64,000 bases of DNA from CAVVEC01 sp963747105 (GCA_963747105.1 CAVVEC010000006.1:124001-188000); one strand, 5' to 3'; shown: positions 9,574-20,742, numbered from the stretch's first letter. A program made the numbers and translations. Notes: generated by a model not told the origin, from the sequence alone.

Positions 9574-11449
9574 TTATTCTTCCTCCGTCAATGCGACGCG
9601 TCGCCCTCGCCGGGCGCCAGGAACAGATTGCTCTCGACGTCCATGCTGTTTCGTGTAGAGCTCGTAATAGCGGCCGCGCATGGCGTAGAGCTCTTCGTGC
9701 GTGCCGCGTTCCACAATCTCGCCTTGCTCGACCACCAGAATCTGGTCGGCGCGGCGGATGGTGGAGAGCCGGTGCGCGATCACAAACGTGGTGCGTCCCT
9801 GCATCAGGTACGACAGGCCTTGCTGGATCAAGCGCCTCGGATTCAGAATCGAGGCTGGAAGTGGCTTCGTCCAGAATCAGGATGCGCGGTTCGGCCAGAA
9901 TTGCGCGGGCAATCGAGATCCGCTGCCGTTGCCCGCCGGAAAGCTTCACGCCGCGCTCGCCGACAACCGTGTCGTACTTGTCCGGAAAAGTCTCGGCGAA
10001 TTCATCGACTCGGGCAATGCGGCAGGCCCGCAGGATCTCCTCTTCACTCGCGTCCGGCCGCGAAAAGGCGACATTTTCGCGAATCGTGCCGTCGAACAGG
10101 AACGACTCCTGCAAAACCACTCCCAACTGTGTGCGATACGAGTCGAGCCGGACGGTGCTCAGATCGATGCCATCGACCAGGACTCTGCCTTGGGTCGGCA
10201 TGTGGAAAGCCGCGATCAGGCCGATGATGGTTGATTTTCCCGAACCGGAGGAGCCCACCAGCGCGGTCACCGTGCCCGGCTCGGCGTGGAAAGAAACATC
10301 ATTCAGGACCGTACGGTTGCCATCGTAGCTGAAGCTGACATGGTCGAAATCGATGTTGCCGTAAATCTCGTCCAGAGCGCGAGTGCGCTTTCGGATCGTG
10401 ATCTTCGCGCCGCTCGCTCAGGATTTCGTGGGTCCGCTCCAGACCGGCAAGGGCTTCGGTGAGCTGGGTTCCGATCTGAACGATCTGCATGATCGGGGCA
10501 ATCAGGAAGCCAAGGAAAAGCGTGTAGGTGAAGAATCCGCCGATGGTCAGCGTGCCCGCCGGATCTGGCGCGCGCCGACGTACATGATGACCGCGCCGAC
10601 CACGCCCATCAGCAGGCTTGCGGAAAGGCTCATGACCGAAGTTGCGGTCAGAGTGCGCAGCACGTTATCGAGCAGGCGCTGCACTCCGCCCGAAAAAACG
10701 TGCTCCTCGCGCTCTTCCGCGTGATAACCCTTGACGACCCGCACCCCGCCGAGCGATTCGGTAAGCCGGCCCGTGACCTCGGCGTTGATCTTGCCGCGCT
10801 CGCGAAAAATGGGACGGATGGTGCCAAACGCCTTTTTCAGAGCGAAGCGCAAAACACAGCAGGAATCCGAACGCCAGCCCGGTCATGATCGCGCTGATGC
10901 GGAACAGGACCACCAGCGCGATGCTTGCGGTGATCAGCCCGCCGACCAAGTCCACCAGCCCTGTGCCAATCAGATTGCGCACGCCTTCGACGTCGCTCAT
11001 AATGCGCGAGACCAGCACGCCGCTCTTAGTGGAATCGTGGAAGGCAACCGGCAGGCGGCCAATGTGCGCCTGCACTTTTCGGCGAAGTTCCGCGATCAGA
11101 CGTTGTGCAGCTTTGGACAACAACTGCGTCAGCGAAAACGACGTGATCCCTTGCGATGGCCGTCGCCAGCAGCACCAGCAGAACCAGCGGCTTCAGCAGC
11201 TCGAATGCGATGCTTGACGATGACGGTATCGATCAGGAACTTGGTGGAATAAGGAAGCACCAGCCCTGAAACGCGGTTGATGACCATCAGCACAAAGCCA
11301 ATCGCCAGCAGGCCCCGACGCGGACGGATGAGCTCTCGGAGCACCGGAAAAATGAGACGTAGTTGCTCGCTCGCGGGTCGGCCTCCAGCCGGTTTGCGGT
11401 CAGAATTCACCGTCCTAATTAGACTCGCTCCAGATTGAGTGGGGTTCAT
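9574..11449 (-). CDS. MsbA-like ABC exporter (fused TM and ATPase domains), frameshifted
   Basis: This ~625-residue half-size exporter is split over about six reading frames. The N-terminus (MNPTQSGASL) leads into the first membrane helix and the exporter motif VLPYSTKFLID. Later pieces contain LPVAFHDSTKSGVLVSRI and the coupling segment GVRVVKGYHAEEREE, both typical of type IV exporters. The nucleotide domain has Walker A GSSGSGKST, signature LSGGQRQR, Walker B ILILDEATSSLD and H-loop VIAHRLST. Breaks lie near 9830, 10290-10550, 10850 and 11130. Conservation on each side of every break argues for sequence error. Such exporters flip lipids, drugs or peptides; the substrate is not predictable. 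Confidence 0.8.
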
Positions 11450-11477
11450 TTTATGGGGACGGGCTTCGGTCATCTGT

Positions 11478-12359
11478 TCAGCGCAGCCAAATCGACCAGA
11501 TCGCATCCACAGACGCATGCGTGATTGCCGATGCAGCGATTCTGTGCTGCTGCCGCCAGGCTCTCCCATAGAAAATGCCCGCGAGGGTTGCCAGCAATAC
11601 ATAGCGCCAGTTGAAGTGCACGGCTCGTTTGTTGAAATGGGAGAGGCCAAAGATCAGCGCGGTCAGGCACAATGACGTCCTGCGCCCTAAGCGGCGCTCT
11701 ATCAGGTTCTGAATCCAACCGCGGAAATAAATTTCTTCCGGGATGGCAATGAACACAAGAGTGAAAATCCAGGCTGATGCAGCGCTATCGAGTTTCGGGA
11801 GGTAAGCGTGCCAGTGAAGAAAACCCAGTGCAAGTCCCAACGGAACAGCGATGGGCGCGTAGAACATCAGCTCCCGCAGGCCAATTTTCAGATCCTCACC
11901 GCGGACCTGCAAGTCGAAACCCACGCCAGTCAGTTGGCGGATGACCAAAAAGCCATAAAGACCCGAGTCGAGCAGAATCAGCTTGCTCACCACAGTGAGA
12001 TGTGGGGGCCACGCGGACTCGAACCAGCGCAAATCAACCGCTAGCCCGAGGGCCAGGAGAACAGTAAGATCCAGAGAATCTCCTCGCTGCTGCGGATCGC
12101 TCAGCTTTGCCCGCCACAGAAGCACGGCCACCACAACCGGAAGCATGAAATAGAGCGCCAGCCAGCTTCCTTGAACGCTCGATGACGCATGCGCGACCAG
12201 GCAATAAGAAATGCCGAAAACCGATGGCAGCCCGAGTTGCACGCTGATCACCAAGCGCTGGACAGCCCGTATGATTCGATCGCCCGCGAAACCAAAAGCA
12301 AACAAGGGGAGAAGCGACCACATTAGAGCGATGATTACGGTCGGAGGCCAACCTTGCAC
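11478..12359 (-). CDS. CPBP-family intramembrane metalloprotease (Abi/CAAX type)
   Basis: This 293-residue membrane protein has about eight hydrophobic segments. The CPBP glutamate motif is PEEIYFRG, followed by the second-motif histidine in FGLSHFN and a helix with GIFYGRAW. These residues form the glutamate-histidine active site of the family that includes Rce1 and bacterial Abi proteins. It starts at GTG. The end is 28 bp from the exporter start, so it probably heads the five-gene leftward operon with the two ABC systems and the esterase. Bacterial members have been linked to peptide processing and immunity, which would fit an export operon, but that is inference. Confidence 0.8.
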   Translation of the reverse strand: MQGWPPTVIIALMWSLLPLFAFGFAGDRIIRAVQRLVISVQLGLPSVFGISYCLVAHASSSVQGSWLALYFMLPVVVAVLLWRAKLSDPQQRGDSLDLTVLLALGLAVDLRWFESAWPPHLTVVSKLILLDSGLYGFLVIRQLTGVGFDLQVRGEDLKIGLRELMFYAPIAVPLGLALGFLHWHAYLPKLDSAASAWIFTLVFIAIPEEIYFRGWIQNLIERRLGRRTSLCLTALIFGLSHFNKRAVHFNWRYVLLATLAGIFYGRAWRQQHRIAASAITHASVDAIWSIWLR

Positions 12360-12506
12360 GGTCCCATCCTAATAGAGGGGAGCGTCGGGGCGAGATTCAG
12401 AATACATTCCTGCGATTTCGTTTAAACTGATGGAAGGATTCAAGCGGCAAAACGAATTCTGAGTCCAAGTTGTGACCATGCAACTCTAAACAGCCTGAAG
12501 ACGCCA

Positions 12507-13238
12507 ATGTTTTCGCAGCCCAAGAGCCCTGATTCTCCCGGTGAACCGCGTCCGGTTCAGCAGTTGAAGACCGACGACCACGAACTCGATCTTCTGTTGC
12601 CCGAGAACTGGAACGTTCCTCTATGGAGAAGGTTGCTCGGCAATCTTCGGGACACTTTTGCGCCAGAGAAACTACCTCCGCTACAGCTCACGTCGCGGCC
12701 CGTGGAGGTTGGCATGCTGGCCGGCGACATGGTCAGCCTGCCCTGGTACCGTACCGTGTTCACAAACTTGGGCGATGTAATTTCGCCGGAGACTCAGCCG
12801 CCCTTGGAGTTAGAGTCGCGGCCGGTGGATGTGGGTGAGTTGATTGGCGACCAGATGAGTCACATGTGGTGGAGTTCGTTGCTGCGCAGCCTGGCCGATA
12901 CGGTCGCGCCAGAGAGAATGCCTCCCCTGCAGTTGACCTCGAACCCCATGGACCCGGGCTCAACTTCTGGTTCGATGCTGCTGCCGCGCTGGTCCTCCGT
13001 GATCAGCACGCCCAAGGTTTTCTTGCCCGACAAACCCAGGCCAGCTTACGCACCAGCTCAACCAAGAGCCGCTGCGCCCAGACCGAAAGTGGACCCCGCG
13101 GAAGTTGAGTTCGTTCATGTGCTGGAAGCCGATCTGAAAAGAGACCTGCGGCGTTCTCGCTTTCGCCAACGGGTTTGGGTCTCGCTCGCAGTCCTCGAGG
13201 TGGTGGCCTTGATTGGCACTTCCTTCTGGTGGAAGTGA
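12507..13238 (+). CDS. hypothetical tail-anchored protein with three ~43-residue repeats
   Basis: I do not recognise a named family. The first ~155 residues hold three tandem repeats of about 43 residues with the pattern W....L.NL.D...PE..PPL.L.SRP..VG.L.GD, plus a degenerate fourth. A Pro/Ala-rich linker follows, then a basic segment (LEADLKRDLRRSRFRQR) and a single C-terminal membrane helix ending in FWWK. There is no signal peptide, so the repeats should face the cytoplasm with the helix as tail anchor. It is divergent from the CPBP operon and convergent with the hexosaminidase gene. The frame is intact with normal codon use. Confidence 0.75.
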   Translation: MFSQPKSPDSPGEPRPVQQLKTDDHELDLLLPENWNVPLWRRLLGNLRDTFAPEKLPPLQLTSRPVEVGMLAGDMVSLPWYRTVFTNLGDVISPETQPPLELESRPVDVGELIGDQMSHMWWSSLLRSLADTVAPERMPPLQLTSNPMDPGSTSGSMLLPRWSSVISTPKVFLPDKPRPAYAPAQPRAAAPRPKVDPAEVEFVHVLEADLKRDLRRSRFRQRVWVSLAVLEVVALIGTSFWWK

Positions 13239-13297
13239 AATCGGTTTTCTTCTCTCGCCGCAACCCCCTCAGCTGTGCTTTAGGCCTGCTATTTCTG

Positions 13298-15330
13298 AGG
13301 TGTCTTGCTCGGCCGGCAGCCTCGACCAGCCTTTGCACCGACGGCGCCACCATGACGAGTAGTTGGGCCTCCGGTTTCTTCGCTTGCTCGATGTGCTCGA
13401 GCTGCTCTGTTTTCCACGTGTCTGGTGCGCCTTCGCCGCGATCCAAATAGTCCATTGCTTGCAACCCCGCGGCAGCCACTGCAGAAAGATTCCTGGATAG
13501 GGGAACGACTTCTTTCAACAGAAACGATTGTGCCTCTAGTGGCTGCAGAGACATCTGATTGTCCCGCCAGCGGATCAGCATGGTTCTGATTTCTTCCTTC
13601 GTGCCGGAATCTCTCCGGCCAGCCAGCAATGCGTTCACCAGATTTGCAAAATGGCGGGCTGTCGTACTTTCCGGCCGGGCCGCATCCACCAGGCGATTCA
13701 GTGGTGAGAGGCTTGTCGCTTCTACCCGAGCGACCTCTTCACGTGTGTAGTCCTTGACTGGTTCTACTGAATCGAGCAGGCGAAGCGCAGAAACATCATC
13801 TGAACCCCCGATGCGGCGGAGCATCGTTTCATAACTCGAGTTGTGGGTGAGTCCAAGCCAATTCAGCCACGGGCTGATTACATCGAGCCGCTGATACATC
13901 GAATCGTTGTCTTTCACATCCTGCGCCGACCACAGCCGTTCCGCGATCGCCGCCAACCGGGGCCAGATGCGCGAATCAATGTTTTCGGATGAAACATACT
14001 CCGACCACATGCAAGCTTCGCCTCCGAGGATGCGCTGTTTTTCATCCGGACTCAGATTCGCCGCGGCATCGCTCATGGGATCCCCCGCGTAATGTCTCGA
14101 CGCCGGCCACATCAGATCCAAGTAATATCCAAAAGAAAGAAGTCCGCGATTGCCTTGTCTGGCTGCGTCGGCCAGAGCCGCCTGTCCGCGCCATGATTGT
14201 ATGACCACGTTCTTCGGCAAATCCGGCCGCAGAACCTCGTCCCATCCGATCATGATCTTTCCGTGCTTGCTCACGATCTTCTGCAGGCGCTCATTGAAAT
14301 AGCCTTGAAGATCCTGATTGTTCTTGAGCCCATGGGCGCGCATGAATTCCTGGATCTTCGGATTCGCGTCCCACTGCTTGCCATTGACTTCGTCGCCTCC
14401 AATGTGGAAGTAGGGGTCAGGAAAAAGCTTGGCCATCTCGCCGATGAATTCGTCAAGGAACTTGTAAGTGCGGTCTTGAGTCGGATCCATCGCCGCATCG
14501 AAGATGCCCCACTTCCGTTCGACATGATAAGGTCCTGGGCCGCTGGCCAGTTCGGGGTACCCCGCAAACCACGCAGTACTGTGTCCCGGCATGTCGAACT
14601 CAGGCACAATGCGAACACCGCGATCGCGCGCGTACCCAATCAGACCGCGGACCTCGTCTTGTGTGTAGTAAAGTCCGTCAGAACCTGCCTCCTGCAGCTT
14701 TGGGAATTTCTTGCTTTCAACGCGAAAGCCTTGGTCATCGGAAAGGTGCCAGTGGAATACGTTCAACTTTACGGCCGCCATCCCGTCCAGATTGCGCCGG
14801 AGCACGTCAAGCGGGATGAAGTGTCGGCTCACATCGATCATTAGTCCACGCCAGGGGAAACGCGGTTTGTCCCGGATTACCACCGCCGGCACGGAGAATC
14901 CGTCCGGAGAAACCTGCACCAACTGCAGATACGTCTGCAACCCATGCATGATTCCCAACGGCGTGCCTGCCTGGAGTTCCGCGCCCGAGTTCTTGATCTC
15001 CAGCGAGTAGGATTCATCCTCGCCGAGTTCCTGCGCATTCCGGCTCGCGTGCTCGCTGTTGACGACCAGTTTGGCCGCGGATGCATCTGTTACTTTCATG
15101 TCCAATGAAGGCATTCCCGTTTGACGCCTAAGGTTCTGCAGAAAGAGTTCTACCGCCCGCTGCACTTGCGGATCGGAGCGGCCGCTGATTCCCACTGAAA
15201 ATGAAGAATTGATTAAGAGCTGCCCGGTGCCGATCCGCACGTCGGTCGGCATCGGCATGAGCTTCAGTTGTTGCGGCTGCGCCGATACAAGAGCTGTGCA
15301 CAACATCACAACGACCAGAATAATCCGCAC
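13298..15330 (-). CDS. secreted beta-N-acetylhexosaminidase (GH20), 3' end frameshifted
   Basis: GH20 enzymes remove terminal N-acetylhexosamine from chitin, peptidoglycan or glycan fragments by substrate-assisted catalysis. The GTG at 15330 is preferred because AGGAGAA lies 6 bp before it and it directly begins a signal peptide (VRIILVVVMLCTALVSA). A GH20b N-terminal domain follows, then the catalytic barrel with HWHLSDDQGF and the Asp-Glu pair in HIGGDEVNG. The open frame continues to 13003, but its last ~100 residues overlap the convergent gene and are Arg/Pro-rich with no family similarity. A one-base shift just after LVEAAG would end the protein near 13298. The downstream boundary is therefore an estimate. 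Confidence 0.85.
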
Positions 15331-15444
15331 GATTAGTTCTCCTGCGATTTCACGTGGAAGGGGAAGAATAGTGGAAGCGCGCACAGGGAGCAACAGAGCT
15401 GCTGAGAACTCCTAACTGAGAACCGAGTTTTACAGGGTGCCGAG

Positions 15445-15682
15445 CTAATCGAGGTCCGGCATCGAGCATGCACCCGGGCCGCGCGGATCTCCGCAACTCC
15501 CGCAAGCGCCTTCGGCAGCGGATGCATGCCACTCGCAGAGCCCTTGGCTGAAACGGCAAACACCGAAAGTTGCTGCGCCAGTTTCTTGCCGTGGCATTGG
15601 GGCATTCGGCTTTCTGATTGCCGTAGACCAAAGCTTCAAATTCGTGATCGCATTGCTTGCAGACATATTCAAAAATGGGCAT
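15445..15682 (-). CDS. FmdB-family zinc-ribbon protein, two frameshifts
   Basis: The N-terminus MPIFEYVCKQCDHEFEAL and the following ECPNCHGKKL region (the second CxxC, in another frame) make the FmdB zinc ribbon. The C-terminus GACGSCGDPRGPGACSMPDLD is typical of the ~80-residue Acidobacteria form. Three frames are needed to read it, with breaks near 15590 and 15520. FmdB proteins are small regulators named from the formamidase region of Methylophilus; their exact role is uncertain. It is divergent from the YheT-like gene. Confidence 0.75.
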
Positions 15683-15736
15683 GGACGAACTCCTGCAACA
15701 TTACGCTCGCAACTGCAATCTCCATTTAAAATCAAG

Positions 15737-16729
15737 ATGTGGGGATTGCGCAAACTCGAAGCGGCGAATTCGTCCCGCGACGCTGCTTGCGAGGCGGCCA
15801 TCTCCAAACCCTGGCGAATTTTTTCCTTCTGCGACGAATTCCTGCTGCCTCCGCGGAACGCTTAATCGAAGTCGAACCGGGCGTGCAGTGTGCTGTGCCA
15901 TTGCCATTGGCAGCCTGACCGGGAAAACGCGCTGACCGTCATCGTTGTGCACGGGCTCGAGGGCTCGAGCGACTCGCAGTACATGCTGGGCATCGCGCCA
16001 AGGGCACGGCCGCAGGCATGAACGTCGTCCGCATGAACCAGCGCAATTGCGGCGGCACAGACGCCTTGTCGCCAACGCTCTATCATTCGGGGCGGTCGCA
16101 GCGATATGGCCGCGGTCGCCCGGAATCTGTTGCAGCAAGACCGAATTTCCCGGTTCGCATTCGCCGGATTTTCCATGGGCGGCAATCTGGTGCTGAAGCT
16201 CGCCGGGGAATGGGGAAGGGAAGGGCCGCCGCAATTCCGCGCAGTTACGGCGGTGTGTCCTTCGATGAATCTCGGCCGCATCCGCGGATGCGCTGCATCT
16301 GCCGGGCAATCGTCTCTATGAGTATTACTTTATGTGGAAGCTTCGCCGCCGACTTGCAGACAAAGGCCCGGCTGTTCCCAGGCAAGTTCGACACCTCGCG
16401 TCTGCGCGGCGTAACCAGCTTCGCGATTTCGACGACAAGATCACGGCTTATTATTGCGGTTTCAGCGGGCGCTGACGGATTACTACGCTCGCGCCGCGGC
16501 CGCCAATGTCGTGGAGCGAATTGCCGTGCCGGCCTTGATCCTGCACGCGGCCAACGATCCTTTTATCCGCATTCTTCCGGAAACGCGGCAGGAAGATTCT
16601 CGCCAACCCCAACATCAGTTTCGTCGAGACCGAGGACGGTGGCCATTGTTCGTTTCTCGCCGACGCCTGATGGCGACGACGGCCGCTGGGCGGAGCGGCA
16701 GCGTGATGGAATTTCTGCGAGCGTTCTGA
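15737..16729 (+). CDS. YheT-type alpha/beta hydrolase (COG0429), heavily frameshifted
   Basis: Pieces in all three frames join into one COG0429 hydrolase of about 330 residues. They are LTVIVVHGLEGSSDSQYMLG, a GMNVVRMNQRNCGGT segment, the nucleophile elbow FSMGGNLVLKL, VTAVCPSMNL, YYARAAAANVV, and VPALILHAANDPF with the triad Asp. The final His lies in VETEDGGHCSFL, in the frame of the break near 16640. At least six indels separate the pieces, making this one of the worst-affected genes in the window. The start ATG at 15737 is an estimate. Members hydrolyse esters or monoacylglycerol-type lipids in the cytoplasm; the substrate here is unknown. Confidence 0.7.
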
Positions 16730-16830
16730 AGTAATCTCGATCGCCTATGGTTTTCTCTCGCGCGGGCAGCCACCCTCGGCTGTCCCGTCGAGCGCAAACT
16801 TGACTTCTCTCCTATACAATCACTCTCGAA

Positions 16831-17604
16831 ATGAAACTGGGCGCGAAAATCGCTTGTATCCGTCAGGTCATGTGTCTTCGCGCTGGCGCTTGCCCTGCGC
16901 TCCGAGCCGGTCTCGCAACTGCGGCCCACGGATTACGTCAACGACTTTGCTCATGTTCTGGACCAGAACACCATCGCGCAACTCGACAATATCTGCCAGC
17001 AGATCGATCAGAAGGCGCACGCCCAGATCGCGGTAGTCACAATCAAGTCGCTCGACGGATCGGATATCGAAAGCTATGCCGTGGATCTGTTCAAGCAATG
17101 GGGTATTGGCAGCAAAGCTCCTGAATCGCGGTGTGCTGATTCTGTTTGCCACACAGGACCGTCGTTACCGGATTGAAGTCGGCTACGGACTGGAACCGAT
17201 TCTGCCCGATGGCAAAGTCGGCGGCTTCGGACGCGAAGCGTGCCCCTTCTCCACCAGAACGACTACAACGGCGCCGTACTGCTGATGACTTCGCGCGTCG
17301 CGGAGTGATCGCACAGGATGCGGGCATTCAGCTGACTGGCCACGTCCCTGCGCCCCGACGGCCGCAGGAGAACCGAGACAGGGACTTTCCGCTGTTGGGA
17401 TTGTTGTCCTCATCGTTATTTTCCTGATTGTGGTGTCTCACGCCCTTGCGGAGCGGTGCTCTTCTGGTTCTGCATGCTATTAGGGGGCGCGGCGGTGGTG
17501 GCGGTGGCGGCTGGCGGCGGAGGTTCGGCGGCGGTGGCGGCGGTGGTTTCGGTGGTTTCGGCGGCGGAAGTTCGGGCGGTGGCGGCGCCAGCGGAAGCTG
17601 GTAG
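16831..17604 (+). CDS. TPM-domain (YgcG/Psb32-type) membrane protein, frameshifted
   Basis: A signal peptide (read as MKLGAKIA, then VFALALAL after a shift) is followed by the TPM domain. The domain starts LRPTDYVNDFAHVLDQ and includes IAVVTIKSLDGSDIESYAVD, NRGVLILFA and RRYRIEVGYGLE. The protein ends in a Gly/Ser-rich tail FGGGSSGGGGASGSW. This is the usual layout of the family paired with LemA, as here. At least three indels break the frame. TPM proteins are membrane-linked with the domain outside the cytoplasm. Some have acid phosphatase activity, and the role of the bacterial LemA/TPM pair is poorly known. Confidence 0.75.
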
Positions 17605-17624
17605 CGTCGAGTAGAAGAGGCGCT

Positions 17625-18367
17625 ATGGTTGCAGAAAAACAAATCACCGAATTCGTCAGCCGGTTGCGTCAGGCAGCGGGCGAGAATCTACAAAGCGTGA
17701 TTCTTTACGGCTCGGCTGCGGACGGGGAATTCCATCCCGAGTTTTCCAATATCAACCTGCTTTGCGTATTGCGCGAAAGCTCTTTCGCGACGGCTCGCGC
17801 GCAATAGCCCCGGCGGTGGAATGGTGGACTCGCCAGAAGCACCGTGTGCCGCTGCTGCTCACTCCGCGAGGAACTGGAGAGCTCCACGGATGTTTTCTCC
17901 ATCGAGCTTGCTCGACATGCAGCAGCGCCATCGCGTGCTTTTCGGCGATGACGTCCTCAGCGGGCTTGCCGATTCCCATGCATTTGCATCGCGCCCAACT
18001 GGAGTACGAACTGCGCGAGAAGTTGATCCTTTTGCGCGAGCGCCTGCTGGTGGCAGCGAACAATAAAAAGCAGATTTGGGAGTTGTTGCTAGGGTCGCTG
18101 TCAACTTTTGCTACCCTGTTCCGGCACGCTCTGATTGCGCTGGGCGCAAAGCCTCCCAATTCCAAGCGGGAGACAATCCAGTTGCTGGCAGCTCGAATTC
18201 CCTTCGATCCTTCGGCGTTTTTACAGCTGTTCGATATTCGCGAGCACAAGGCGGACACGCAAGCAATACGATGTAGACGGCGTTTTACACGATATTTGGC
18301 CGCGGTGCAGCAGGTAACCGCGGCGGTGGATAAAATGTTAGATTCTCCGGGACCGCGCATCTCGTAA
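17625..18367 (+). CDS. nucleotidyltransferase-fold protein with degenerate active site, frameshifted
   Basis: The N-terminus contains a pol-beta nucleotidyltransferase signature GSAADGEFHPEFSNINLL, where the usual SD-x-D aspartates are replaced by Asn. A helical C-terminal region follows (REKLILLRERLLVAANNKKQIWELL, then LFRHALIALG), about 245 residues in all. Four frames are used. The gene sits between TPM and lemA, 20 bp after the former and 31 bp before the latter, so it belongs to that cluster. Loss of the metal-binding acidic residues suggests a non-catalytic role, unless those codons are also affected by sequence error. Confidence 0.6.
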
Positions 18368-18398
18368 CGCTGGCAGATTTTTCTGCAGGAGAGAAAAG

Positions 18399-19018
18399 AT
18401 GAACAAAGGCTTGATCGTGATAGTTGTCCTGGTGCTGATTGCGCTGGTCGCATTCGGCCAGTATGTAGGCGTTCGCAACACTCTGGTGACCAAGAATGAA
18501 GCGGTCAAAGCCGCTTGGTCGCAGGTGGACATCGTGCTGCAACGCCGCGCCGACCTGATTCCCAATCTGGTCGAAACAGTGAAAGGGTATGCCCAGCAGG
18601 AACAGACGGTTTTCGGTGACATTGCCGAAAGCCCGTTCCGCCTTGCTCTCGGCGGGCACTCCCCAGGACAAAATCGCCGCCAACCAGCAACTGGACGGCG
18701 CTCTCGGACGCTTGCTGCTGATCGTGGAGAACTATCCGCAATTGAAGTCGAACGAGAATTTCCTGCGCCTGCAGGATGAGTTGGCGGGAACTGAGAATCG
18801 CATTGCGGTCGAGCGCAAGCGCTACAACGACACCCTGCAGGACTACAACACCTATGTCCAGAAATTTCCCAACAACATTTACGCCGGATGGGCCGGCTTC
18901 AAACCCAACGAAGCGTATTTTGCGGCCACCGAGGCAGTCCCGTCAGGTTCCCAAAGTGAATTTCTCTCCTTCGGGCGCGCCCCCGCAAGCGTCGCCACAG
19001 CCTGCACCCGCGAAGTAG
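18399..19018 (+). CDS. lemA: LemA family protein, frameshifted
   Basis: LemA proteins have one N-terminal membrane helix and a cytoplasmic helical bundle. Here the helix is GLIVIVVLVLIALVAF. The conserved segment AWSQVDIVLQRRADLIPNLVETVKGYA and the second conserved block LQDELAGTENRIAVERKRYND follow. The ending reads VNFSPSGAPPQASPQPAPAK in a third frame. A frame break near 18640 and another near 18945 divide the gene. The start has a good ribosome site (AGGAGA). It is grouped with TPM, as in many bacteria. Confidence 0.8.
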
Positions 19019-19019
19019 C

Positions 19020-19587
19020 GTGCAGGCTGGACTTCGCAGTCGAACTCGGACCGGATGACGAAACCCTCGAAATACCTTGGGCCGCCGAGCCAGGCGGCCC
19101 ACACTACTACGACTTGAAGCGCCATCCCGAGCATCTCGCGAATATCGAGGAAGCTCGCCGAGTGACAGAACTCGGCGAGTTTCTTGCTGCCGCCAACTCC
19201 CCTGCGAGCATCATCGAAACCGCCAAATGCGATGCCTGGCTCAGCACAGAGATGAATCCCGAAGAGGAGATCTTCCGCTCCGCCCACAAGTTTGGTTCTT
19301 ACGTGGATATCTTGTTTTCCGATGAGCCGTCCCGTTTTTCATTCCCCGAGCATGAGCAACTGGCGAAGCGGCTCACCCAGCTTTTGAAGAGAGTACCCGA
19401 GATTCCTGCCGCCGCCGAGTTACTCATCCGCCGCTGCTATTACCATCGGGATGAGAAGATTCGCCAGGGCTTTTACATCACTTTTTATCTCTTTGGCTAC
19501 GGCAATGACGAAATGCAATCGCGGCAGCGCTGGGCCATCGGATTGAAGCTGGTGGAGAACGCGATTCGGCAGTTGTCGGTGCGCTGA
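19020..19587 (+). CDS. conserved hypothetical protein next to lemA
   Basis: The protein is about 188 residues, soluble and acidic, with no signal peptide and no domain I can name. It begins DFAVELGPDDETLEIPWAAEP and ends NAIRQLSVR. No ATG, GTG or TTG opens the frame. The GTG at 19020, two bases after the lemA stop, would give VQLDFAVELG if one G of the GG at 19026-19027 is an extra base, and this is the most likely start. Its tight spacing suggests translation with the lemA group. Function unknown. Confidence 0.6.
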
Positions 19588-19609
19588 ATCAGGCCCCGAA
19601 CATGCACCT

Positions 19610-20742
19610 TTAGCTGGCTCTTGCCTGCCCACGGAACCATGCAAGTGCTTCTACCCCGCGCCCTTTGAGCCTGGTTCGTAACACGGACAGCAGAAGCATG
19701 GAAACAAAAATCGCCAGCAATCCCAGGGATGCCGTGCGAATGTCCTGGCCCCGTTTGGGCAGGATGGAGAACCGTCCATACACAAACTCGATGTGCACCC
19801 AATAGACCAGCAGGGAAGTCTGCCCCAACTGGATCAGCGGGCTGAAGCCCCACTGACCCGCTCCCCACCGGCACCACAGCATAAACCGCCGCCAGGATTA
19901 CCAGCAGCAACCCCACTCGGATCAAGAAAAAATTAGGACTGGTGTGCCAGAAATCGTAAACCGCATAAAGCTGCCACGGACGGCGTCCAGCCATCGTGCG
20001 AGATAGATCAATCCCACACCTCCGCCGCCCGCCAGCAGACGAACGCCCGGCTCCGCGCTTCCGTGCCCAGGCGCCTAACAGAAACAATCCGACCGCCAGG
20101 CCGACGAAAGCGAAGCCGCTCCAGGGAAAAATCGGAAAGAGCCATGGCTGCGGCTGGCCCAGGTTGTGCACGCCGTTGATATAAGACTCAAGCGGCCAGG
20201 GCAGCCAGCGCGGGCGCCAGTTCGTCCAGAGCGGCGGGGTCAGCAACGAAATCGTCACACCGACGCCAGCCGCTGTCGCACCCAAAGCCACTCGGGTGCG
20301 AGGCCCGTGGCTGAAGGACAATACGATCCAGCAGACGAACCCCATCAGCATCATCGAGAGGCCGATGGTGTTGAGGATGTCCACGCGAAACAGATCGCTC
20401 CACGGCGCCCAGCCCCATGCAATCAAAAATTCCTGTAGGCGAAACAACAGCCCCAGCCCAAGAATTTCCGCACCACGGCGAATTGTGGTGCGCGCAATCT
20501 GCCGGGCGGGCAACTCTTTCTTGCTGTAACTTCTCGGTTACCAATGCAAAAGAGATCCCGGCTAGAAAAAGAAACAGCGGCGCCGGCAGAGTTCCGCCCA
20601 GCTGCGACCACATGAAGAATGTAGTTTTGCGCGCATCCCCGCCCAGCCAGGAGTCGTAACAATGCGTCTGAAACATCAGTAGACAAGCCAGCCCGCGCAT
20701 CCAGTCGACATAGGCAAGGCGGGATGACGCGGAAGCAGGCAT
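19610..20742 (-). CDS. DUF1624 / heparan-glucosaminide acetyltransferase-like membrane protein, frameshifted
   Basis: The N-terminus MPASASSRLAYVDWMRGLACLLMFQTHCYDSWL is the signature of this membrane acyltransferase-like family (conserved D-x-x-RG and a His in helix 1). About ten hydrophobic helices follow in three frames, ending with LIQLGQTSLLVYWVHIEFVYG and a basic tail. Breaks lie near 20520, 20030 and 19880. Family members acetylate sugars across the membrane using cytoplasmic acetyl-CoA; in bacteria the acceptor is unknown. Convergent with the preceding gene. Confidence 0.7.

Noticed and set aside
13003..13297. C-terminal extension of the hexosaminidase overlapping the convergent gene
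   Set aside because: Composition is Arg/Pro-rich with no family similarity, and it overlaps an intact gene; a frameshift near 13300 explains it.
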